Positions 18,120 through 26,227 of a stretch of DNA of 64,000 nucleotides are shown here, piece after piece. Every line of letters starts with the position of its first letter. The first letter of the stretch is position 1. The DNA comes from Symsagittifera roscoffensis (Eukaryota; Xenacoelomorpha; Acoela; Convolutidae). The translations under genes were made by a program, and so were the position numbers. The notes under the pieces were generated by a model, which was given only the letters and a program-made list of their open reading frames with translations, did no database searches and was not told the DNA's origin. The DNA lies in contig NC_087063.1 of the NCBI RefSeq assembly GCF_963678635.1, positions 72,873,617 to 72,937,616 of the forward strand. The letters are read 5' to 3'.

Positions 18120-19734
18120 ACGATTTGTGTAGACGAAATACTCAGCAAGCACAGGCAAGACAGAGAAAAAGAAATTCGACAAGAAAGCAGCTGGTGCAAA
18201 AGCTTACTCGGTGGGAGACTATGTAGGGGTATTCCAGAACGTTATACCACCGAAAGGGACAAAAAAGCTACTAAAGAAGTGGAGGGGACCCTTCATGATT
18301 ATAGAACTGCACCAGGAGGGACGTTTTTATAGACTGAGTACTGGCCGAGCCGCCCACTATGAGAACATTAAGCCACACAATCCATCGACAGAAGATTGGT
18401 GTATACCCGCAGACATAGAAGAAGGGGATTATCTGATGATGGATCCTGCTTGTGAAGTTAACGAGAAAGGCACCAGGGAGAAGAACGATGGAAACGAAGT
18501 CGTAGAGGAGGAAACAAACACACCACTGGACCTGGATCCAAATGAGGTGATCGAAGCGGATGATGAAACCTTACCTTATGCAGAGGAAGATTGGCAGGAT
18601 CCCGAACAAACAGAGGCTCCCAAAAATTTGGAACCAGATCTCCCGTTCAGGCTGCAGGCTCGACAAGGCGACGGGAGAAGACCTAGAAAGAAATACAACC
18701 GTTACGGTGACGACTTTGTAGTATATAGGATAGATCTGAAAAAGATAGTGGAAGAAATGGTGGGTCTAGAAAGCTTAACAGTCTCACAAGACATTGACAT
18801 AGTAAATGATCACGACCACGAATGGATCGAGGACAGGTCGAAAGCCGAAGTAGAATTCGACGAAGAGCAATCGGAGTCCTACGGAGATGATCTCACAAAT
18901 CTGCGAGTCTTGGAGTGGCTGAACGAAATGACATCAGACCCCAAACAGACCAGTGTCACGATTCAAGACGTAGATCGTGAAAGCGCGAAATACATCAAGA
19001 CCGAACGAGATGATCCTTCCTGGGCTGCCCAGGAAGGACAACTACTCATTCCGGCTTCTAACTTCGATTTGATATCCGGTATGCGATCGACGGGGACGTC
19101 GAAGGATATTTTTGTCCGGGGAGTGGGGGTAGGACTTACCCACACTGAAAACCTGATAATAAAAAAATTAAGAGTAGCAAGAGAAACAGGATGTTTAGAA
19201 GCAGAAACAGGCGAAGAACCTACTAAACCTGACATAGGGAGGGTAGTTGGGTCATACTTTAACTTACCAAATGAGTATTCAAGTAGCATAATATTAACAG
19301 ACAGTGATTTCATACTCACAAACAGAACATGCGCGATAGCAATCACAGCAGACATGAGTTTCAGGACAGCCTTAGCGGCAGATTTTAAGAGAGAATACAA
19401 AAACGTGGAATTCCTTTGGAAGCAACGACCAGGATTAGGGGGCGTAGCAGCCTTACCTCCGGCGGCATCACAAATACCGGGGAAATACCTATGCTTCTTG
19501 GTGACGAGGGCGACGGAGAAGCAGCACGTGGACCCAGAGAACCTATTCTTGTCCTTGACGAGGTTGAGAGATTTCCTCTTGGAAATGGACGTGAAGGAGC
19601 TCTCGCTTCCAGTGTATGATCCGAACAGAGGACGACAGCATCCTAGGGAACTGTACGCGCTTGTACACGTGATATTCTCTGATACTAATATACAAGTATA
19701 CCTGCATAAGAAATATTTTTTAAGTATAGGCTGA
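18120..19734 (+). CDS. Integrase C-terminus fused through an acidic linker to a macrodomain-like domain
   Basis: The ORF from 18211 has 507 codons; the coding sequence probably enters from the integrase frame through frameshifts at about 18110 and 18170. Residues 2-65 are the integrase C-terminal SH3-like/GPY-F module (VGDYVGVFQNV, KKWRGPFMIIELHQEGRFY). Residues about 70-340 are an acidic, probably disordered linker. Residues about 350-505 resemble a macrodomain of the Poa1p/OARD1 type: hydrophobic strand and Asp (CAIAITADMS), helix ending ADFKREYK, GLGGVAALP, GKYLCFLVTR, ENLFLSLTRLRDFLLEMDV, LSLPVYDP, and final strand TNIQVYLH. Macrodomains bind or hydrolyse ADP-ribose adducts. The glycine loops (expected GAG and GCG-L-D) are replaced by RTA and YDPNRG, so binding may differ or be lost. 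It is the longest intact ORF of the element. Confidence 0.7.
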
Positions 19735-20121
19735 GTGACGTGTAGGAAGGTGATAGGCTAAAGACTAAGTTATGTGGTGTATATTATGTGTTATGTTATT
19801 AAGATCATGGGTAAGTAGGGGTTAGTGACCATGAACAACTGAATGACGATCTTAGGAATAGATCCAAAGTTTGGACTGTCCAATCTTAGGTCAAATTCCA
19901 AAACTTTAGAGACCGATTGATTTTAATAAATTTTAGGATAAATATCTTTTTATCTGAACTGTTCATAAGCAAATTTTAGCATTTTTAGCGATATATATTA
20001 AGGTGAAACTGACAAGTGTGATATTTGTGACTTCTTTTCTAGATCCTGATTGATCATTTAATTACTCACTTGAGTCAAAACCTTGGAATCGAATCGAATC
20101 AAATCAAATCTGAAGAACAGT
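19735..20121 (+). promoter_or_regulatory. AT-rich gap with a splice-acceptor-like site before the 3' gene block
   Basis: About 390 bp separate the macrodomain stop from the next ATG. Unlike the coding parts it is AT-rich. TTGTGACTTCTTTTCTAG ends at 20042, a good pyrimidine-tract acceptor, 80 bp before the ATG at 20122. In env-bearing retroelements the third ORF is expressed from a spliced RNA, and this could be the equivalent. GAATCGAATCAAATC repeats lie at 20090-20110. Confidence 0.4.
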
Positions 20122-20810
20122 ATGGACAATTTCAACCTGGATGAATTGATGGACCTGGCAGAGGCATATGTGGGACCGATGGTAGATGCGATTTATTGTC
20201 GGCTTATGGAACGAGACTTCGCTCTGGAGGGACCGCCCTGACCAACATCTTGGGGCATGACAACCGTGGGGACCGCCCCACGGAAGTCCTGTTGATGGCA
20301 GCATATGGAGAGAGGGGAGTACTAGACCGCCCGAACATGAGAGTGATGAGGTGGAGAAACGGGGCTCTCTCAGGGAGTGACTTGGCGAATGAGCCTGGCT
20401 TGGGAAGTTCTAGGATGCCCTCCAAGCCCAAACCTGGGCTGACGAGAATGCATCAGGAGATGAACAGCGAGGCTGCCTCGTCTGGTTCACCACTGAGAGC
20501 AGCTGTGCCACCAAATAGGGCGAAAGTAGGACAGAAGGTTCAGACGGACCAAACCATGCAAGATCTGGATGGGATGAAGGATGAACTGGAAAGGACGAGA
20601 AAGGAGCTGGACGAGATGACCAAAAGCATGCTCATTGTGGAGGAAGATCGGGACATGTGGAGAAGGTTGTTCGAAGACTGCAATAATAAGCAGGGTCAAG
20701 AAATTGAGCGCTTGAGGCAGGACCACAACCAACGATCGGAACAGATGGCGTTGAGAAGGCGATACCTGCAAGGAGTGATCCTCATTTGCAGTCCCCGATG
20801 GAGCTCTTGA
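20122..20810 (+). pseudogene. Start of family B third ORF with a coiled coil
   Basis: An ATG at 20122 opens a 39-codon stretch (MDNFNLDELMDLAEAYVGPM) that stops at TGA 20239; the continuation is the frame of 20196-20810. That part is polar and then forms a likely coiled coil at about residues 122-190 (LDGMKDELERTRKELDEMTK, then EIERLRQDHNQRSEQM). A further frame change near 20790 leads into the SGNH hydrolase frame. Two frameshifts therefore separate an originally continuous N-terminus from the enzyme domain. A coiled coil ahead of the enzyme suggests an oligomeric protein. No family recognised for the first 100 residues. Confidence 0.6.
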
Positions 20811-22180
20811 CGCCTCGGGAAATGAGCCAGACGACGGAAACACGACTCCCGGCAGCAACAGGTCGAGTGACGATCCCGGACCCTAGTGACACCTTGGGTG
20901 ATCCAGTCGTGGAGCAAACAGTGCAGAGGCTGATAGAGACAGCTGGACGACTAGTCGCCAATAAGAATACACGAGGTTCCTGGGTGACTGCACCCTATGG
21001 AACGATCGACGACACGGGCAGAGTACGACTCTCCCAAACAGTGATCAGACATGGGATAAGTGACGTGACGCCACTAATGGGGAGCTCAAAGGCCCCAGAG
21101 AGAAGAGTACAGAAGATGCCAGCGAAGAAAGTGTCTCGCATAATAGACGTACAAAAGAACAATCAATTGAAATACAATTTCACGGGAGTTCCGGAGACAG
21201 ATCCGAGAGCTTGCTTCAATCGAGCGACTTGGAGCCCGGCAGTAAACCTGCAGCAACCACCACTGGGGACATCACATCTGATACTGGGAGACAGCTTGGT
21301 CAGAGTACTATCAAATTTGAGGACCTCGTGGGTCACCACGGTGATGGCCTTTGGAGGCGCGACGATAGCCCAGTTATATCGAATGGTGGAACTGATGAAT
21401 CCAGGGAGGATCCCCAATGTGATGATCCTGGTTGGGGCGAATGACATCTCCAGAGCTTCAGATGAGCAGGAAGCGCTATGGGAATCAGTGATGGTGTGTT
21501 TGTTCACTACCCTCTGGCAGAAATTCAATTGCGCGGTACTGACCGTTTGCACTGTGCCAATGAACGCGAGGAGCTTGACAGCTGCAGGGAGAAGGCACAA
21601 CGAAGGAGTCGTCAGGTGGAATAACATCTTGAGGAATCTCACAAGTCGGAATGCCGGAAGAATGATCCTCATGGACATTGAACATTAGTTGAGAGCTATG
21701 GATCAGGCCAGACTGACCACGGACGGCATCCATTTCGATAACATTGAAGGACAGGCTTGGTTGAATCGAGTCTTCCAAGAGCGGTTGGATGAACTAGAGG
21801 CGGAACTCTTCGATACAGGAGTGCTGAAGGAAGAAGGAACAGCGAGTGACGCGGTGATTACGCCCTTTGTGCCTACTAACCTGGAAACACGCTTGGGGAC
21901 GGTCCCGGCCGTCACGAACTACAGGCAACAGAGCTCCAGCGAACCAGGTCAAAGAACAGACGTACAGGATCGATTGGGTGAAGCGCCGGTGAGGAGGACA
22001 ATCCATCCGAGGAGAAGAATAGGACCTGTTAACCCAATCGAAGAGACAACCAGCACGTCTAGATCGGACACGAGATCGGAGACGACAAGTAACAGTCGAG
22101 ACGAGAAACGCCCGGGCAGAGACTCGTTGATGTGGTCAAGACCCATACCGCCTCCCTGGCATGCAACAAAGACGAGCTAA
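20786..22180 (+). pseudogene. SGNH (GDSL) hydrolase-like protein, one in-frame TAG
   Basis: Two same-frame segments (20786-21688 and 21689-22180) are split only by TAG at 21686-21688. Together they show the four SGNH-hydrolase blocks: SHLILGDSLVRVL (nucleophile Ser codon 21293-21295), FGGATI (oxyanion Gly), ILVGANDIS (Asn codon 21440-21442) and TTDGIHFD (His codon 21731-21733, with the Asp three residues before). Spacing is normal for the family, which cleaves acyl or acetyl esters. Before the domain is a polar region of ~160 residues; after it an acidic and then R/S/T-rich tail of ~140. The stop falls between the Asn and His blocks, so this copy would lack the catalytic His unless read through. 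An esterase of this fold is known in ORF1 of some CR1-type non-LTR elements; finding one 3' of integrase in an LTR element is unusual. Confidence 0.75.
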
Positions 22181-22527
22181 TGAAGCTGGATCTCCAGAGG
22201 GTGAGCTTCATCGAAGATGCAAGGAGGATGCTGAATGGAGCGAGGCTGTCCGTTAGCAGGCTGTACTCGATAACAGGCGTAGACTGGCTGATAGCCGCGA
22301 GTATAAACTTCAGTTCCACGACGGTCTTGAGATTTGCTGATCTAGAGGGACTGCCCTCTAATAACACAATAGGACCAGTGAATGCGAGACCATTGCAAGA
22401 TGTGAGATTGAACCATGATGAGGGGAATCGAGAAGAAAGACCAGGAAGATTTCTGACGACGAGAGCGCCGATCGGACAACATGTGAAGATGTTCAGGCAA
22501 GTGACGGCACCCCCTGTGGTCATGTGA
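22132..22527 (+). pseudogene. Family B third-ORF middle region
   Basis: This 131-codon frame overlaps the end of the SGNH segment in another frame and ends TAPPVVM at 22527. It contains a charged helix (DELMKLDLQRVSFIEDARRM) and a hydrophobic part (SITGVDWLIAASINFSSTTV). Coding quality looks real and it continues into the next frame at 22524, so it is the next piece of one long frame-shifted protein. No domain recognised. Confidence 0.55.
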
Positions 22528-23444
22528 AGGAAAGAATATACCCAAAACTAGTGAATCAGGATGGTGATGTCCAAAGATACGGCGGATTGAAAGCAATAAA
22601 GAAAGATGAGACCAAAGAAGAAATAAGGAAGGCTAAGATCATGATTGTAGCGAATTCAGAGTTCGTGCATACTTCCAAGTCTCTGTTTTGGCCAGACGTC
22701 ATAATGTTGGCAGCGGTCGATCTGGACCTACTGCAGGCGGTATCCATGGCTATAGGGGTACAAAGGCAGACGGATATGAACCCAATCACGCTCGTGTTCG
22801 CTGGCATCAATGACCATCTACACATTAGAGGTTTTTTGAGCAGACTCAGAGATCCTACAACGGCAGAGAATGCTGTGTGGCCAGCAATAAAAGACATCCT
22901 CGAGTCGATGGGTGAAGTGGCGGATGCAACGAAGGAAGGGTCGTTCAATAAGATAACACCGAGAATAGTGTTCGCGTTGTCTCCGGGGTACGCATGTCTC
23001 CCGGATGGACTGAAATTCGTGTATGCAATTGTAACCTTGCTTTCGGAAAAAAAATATGATGTGATCATATCAGCCCCAAATCGCATGATAGAGATGGAGA
23101 ACATGAGGCCACTCAGGGCTGAACTACCTGCAGTGTGGTCAGATATCTCGATGAGAGGATTCAAGGACCATGCGCTACACATGTTAGTGTTGGATGAGTT
23201 GCTGGGATTGGAACTGTCCAATTTCAGTAGACAGCTCAAACTGAAACCGGGAATAGACGACGACCATCGAGTGATCGTAGCGATGTCCAACGATTTATGT
23301 TTCCGAGCAATGGAAAAGACAGGTGAAAGCACGAGAAGGAAAAATTCACTAGAGTACGAGAACGATCGTGGATCAAGCCTTCTCAGTGCCGAAGTGTGTG
23401 AGACTGGCGAGAATGTCCGAGAAATCCTACGAGTTGCTATGTAA
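22524..23444 (+). pseudogene. Second, probably non-catalytic SGNH-like domain
   Basis: The 306-codon frame carries a repeat of the SGNH layout: strand and loop at AKIMIVANSEFVHT where GDS would be, a helix and strand (VIMLAAVDLDLLQAVSMAIG), then ITLVFAGINDHLHIRGFLSR, whose G-x-N-D matches block III, followed by IVFALSPGYA, VIISAPNRMIEM, and a helix near FKDHALHMLVLDELLGLEL. The nucleophile Ser of block I is not in the expected GDS context and I see no clear D-x-x-H, so catalysis is unlikely. After about residue 270 the sequence (RRKNSLEYENDRGSS) loses quality, suggesting a deletion near 23350, after which coding resumes in the 23368 frame. Fold assignment is by pattern only. Confidence 0.45.
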
Positions 23445-24394
23445 GATGTTCTCAGCAGTTCCAGAGAGAACCAAGGAGGAGTTGGAATCGATACTGGGAA
23501 AGAAGTTCATGGGATACGTGAGCGGAAACTTCAGTGACTTTGAGAGGCAGAAACAGAGAGGATCAACTGTTACAGATTACAATACGGTAGACGAAAATGA
23601 TGAAGTCCACCGAGTGATGATGGAAGTGGAACCATTACTGGAAGCTTCGGGAAAACGTAATTGGAGGAGCATCATGTTGACACATGATGAGTTTCCCTGC
23701 CACTGCTTGCTGCAGACCTGGTGGTATCCCAAGCGTAGTAATCTGATGTTGATCTGGGACTCTGGGGAGCTGCTCTCCATCGGTTTACCAGACTCATCAC
23801 AGCCCATAAAAATAGTGATCGTGGGAGTTATGATGGCGATACGATGGCTGGAGGCTCATGTTAAAGAAAACAATAAACAGGAGGCACCGACGAGAGAACA
23901 GTTGCGGAAATTAGATTGTCTAAAAGATAAGATCTTTTTGAGACAATGTGCAAGATTCTAAATATTCCGATGGAAGTGAAGAAGATATGGGCAAGAAAAC
24001 GATTGATGCCATGGTTCAGAGCTAACATGCATGGTTGTACGAATATGCTAAGAATCATATGTCGAAGCACGGCAGAGTGTACAGTGGATATCAGCTGGAC
24101 ATTGGAGCGGGAGCCTTCAAGCGAACTTTCGTGACTCATCGGAATGCAGTGACCACCGCTGTCAAAAGAATCTCCAGGACAAGTGAGCGTAGTGGAAAGG
24201 AGAAGGCAGAGATGTTAAAGGAAGATTTGGAGAGAAATGAGACGTTGTGTCTCCGCAACAGCTTCTGCAGGAACAGAGAATCTAACGTGGATCCCCTACC
24301 TTGTTGCAAACAGAGGGTAGAAGAGCAGAAGTGTTGGAGGACTGCTTCCAACAGCGTCAGGATAGCTAACGATGTGCTGCAGGATAGTGACTGA
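23368..24394 (+). pseudogene. C-terminal region of the family B third ORF, family unknown
   Basis: Two frames (23368-23961 and 24035-24394) join through a frame change near 23940; the stretch 23946-24030 (PMEVKKIWARKRLMPW) belongs between them. The peptide is not low-complexity: a helical start (ESYELLCKMF-like, EELESILGKKFMGYVSGNF), a Cys/Trp-containing middle (HDEFPCHCLLQTWWYPKRSN), a hydrophobic stretch (PIKIVIVGVMMAIRWLEAHV), and a basic helical end (HRNAVTTAVKRISRTSERSG). I do not recognise it. The deletion at its 5' side means part of the protein is missing. It could be structural or another cargo domain. Confidence 0.5.
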
Positions 24395-25238
24395 AAGTGC
24401 AGAGTCAGTATCACAGGAGGAGGAGATGGAACATTGACAAATGGTCGAGAAAACAAGAGGCAAAAAGAAAGAGAATTAGAAGAATTTAGAAGTTTTAGAA
24501 CTTCTAAGCGACGAAAAAGAAGAAAACAAAGGAGTGATGAAGAAAAGTTAAAACTCAGAATTGTTTTATGTGTGTGAAAAACTCAAGTGAGAAACCAAGC
24601 AACCAAGTTGTAATTGAAAACTGAAACATTTAGTTGAGTTTTGAACTTTAAAGAAATTGTTGCACTTATAAATTTGCATTCTGATTTTTAGTGAAGTGGC
24701 TTTAGAGACACTTATTATTTATTTAGAAAGGTTTGAGTGAAAAGTATATTTAAATATTCCAGCCTGCATGATTGTTTTTAATCACTTAGGACGACTGATC
24801 ACTTTGTGGTGACATGAAAGACTTGGGTTATCTCTTTCTAACCACAGAGTTTCTTAGTTTTAATATTCAGGACAATAAACAAGCAAGATTTCCGAAGGGA
24901 AGGAGCATAGTAGGATAATTTTAGCTTGTTGGTTGGCAGGACTGTCCTGCAAACCAACATCTTTTAAATCTAGGAGAAAAAGTTTTTAATCAGGACATTG
25001 ACATTGGAAGTCGGAAAAGATGTTTTTATCTTAGGGCATATCCTCAATGTGCAGATTAATGAAAGAATTTGAAGGCTATAGTGATGTAGTATGATGCCAT
25101 TTATATTCTGCAGTTAGTCGATGTGACGCGGATAAAAGTAATTTCGTGCATTTTGTAAATTCTGTTCGATGACACTGTATCCATTTTACGAACATTGCGA
25201 GATTCAATGAGGACATTGACCGGACTGTCCGGGGAGTA
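24395..25238 (+). other. Family B 3' untranslated region and polypurine tract
   Basis: There is no ORF on the plus strand. The sequence becomes AT-rich, like the 19735-20121 gap. It ends GGACTGTCCGGGGAGTA just before the 3' LTR; CCGGGGAG (about 25229-25236) is the likely polypurine tract priming plus-strand synthesis. The same GTCCGGGGAG string occurs inside the coding region at 16508, 16573 and 19113. Confidence 0.5.
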
Positions 25239-26163
25239 TGTGACATTCGACCAGAATGGATCAAAATGCAATCTCTGCAACCTCGGAGTTTTTAGCAGCG
25301 GACCTTCCGAATTGACGGTTTTGAGCGATTAAGAACGTTTTTCGAACGATTGGACAAATCGTGAAGGCTGAAGGATTCGGAAATTTCTAAATAGTAAATT
25401 TTCGAAGTGATGACGTAACGATTCTCAGAAACGTCAGAAACGGCCATTTTGGCAAGAAAGTCGAAGAAAAACACAACAACATTAGTTGCGATAGCGAGAA
25501 CCACAGAAATTGTGAGTGAAAAACGACAACAAACTGCAGAGTTAGCAGAGACAGCTCCGAGTTGCAACCATTGTGTCGCTACAATAGTTGCAAGGCAGTT
25601 GCTAACAACAGTGAGGGGTGGAAACCAGCCTTCCGGGATACAGAGAAATCAAGCTTAACGCGCTTGATTCAGTGGATTCGAGAATCCGGAAGGGTTTCGG
25701 GACTGAAACTTTTATTATCTTGTATCAACGTTTAGCTTCCCTGTTATGTCCTGATTTGAATTTAATTAACATCTGAATTCATTTTGCTAGGATGAAAAGC
25801 TAGGAGTTGGGGGAAAGGGTTGATCCATCTTCGATGGAGATGATGATTTTTATCTACTGAACAAAAACAATAATGATTTAATAAGTAGTAGTAGCCCTGT
25901 TTTTAGGAGTGACCTCGTGGTCTGGGGATACTGAGACCCAGCCATGAGCTCACTAACTTTGCATGTAATTAAGTTAATTTGAGTGTTTTGACCGAAGCCG
26001 AAAGCAGTAGCGATTTTGTCGACCCGATGTTAGAAAGACCACCGAAAGTACTGGCTTGATAGAGACGGTTAAAAGCATGTAAGACTCTGTTTAGACGTTA
26101 GCCAGTCATCTTAGGACTTAAATTTTTTTCCCGTCGATATGTATCTTCCGGGCGAATGTTACG
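25239..26163 (+). repeat. Family B 3' LTR
   Basis: This 925 bp direct repeat of 12795-13656 starts TGTGACATTCG and ends GAATGTTACG, where the 5' LTR has GTTACA. It carries about 63 bp near 25512-25575 (AGTGAAAAACGACAACAAAC onward) that the 5' LTR lacks, and the R1 hairpin at 25629-25694. LTR differences of about 3% mean the insertion is not very recent. Confidence 0.9.
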
Positions 26164-26227
26164 ACAAGCCTCGTTTATAAATCGAGTCAAACTAGCATTG
26201 ATGGTGGTCATGCAAAGCGAACTTTAA

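Larger units (their letters stand above)
12795..26163 (+). mobile_element. Family B: cargo-carrying Ty3/gypsy LTR retrotransposon, internally deleted
   Basis: Direct repeats at 12795-13656 and 25239-26163 (both starting TGTGACATTCGACC and ending GAATGTTAC) bound a 13.4 kb element. It is clearly richer in GC than the flanks. Order on the plus strand: LTR, primer-binding-like site, hairpin-rich leader, RNase H (N-terminus missing), long spacer, integrase, integrase C-terminus joined to a macrodomain-like domain, AT-rich gap, a second gene block with an SGNH hydrolase, 3' UTR, purine-rich tract, LTR. No gag, protease or reverse transcriptase remains: the leader joins directly to mid RNase H near 15550. 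Order RNase H then integrase places it with Ty3/gypsy. I see no clear target-site duplication. Confidence 0.9.

Noticed and set aside
15557-23332. Long minus-strand ORFs inside family B (for example 23332-22556, 258 codons; 21678-21163)
   Set aside because: They are antisense shadows of GC-rich plus-strand coding sequence; their peptides have no domain, whereas the plus frames contain integrase, macrodomain-like and SGNH motifs.
12790-26170. Target-site duplication of family B
   Set aside because: Bases before 12795 (AAACA) and after 26163 (ACAAG) do not match, so no duplication is claimed.
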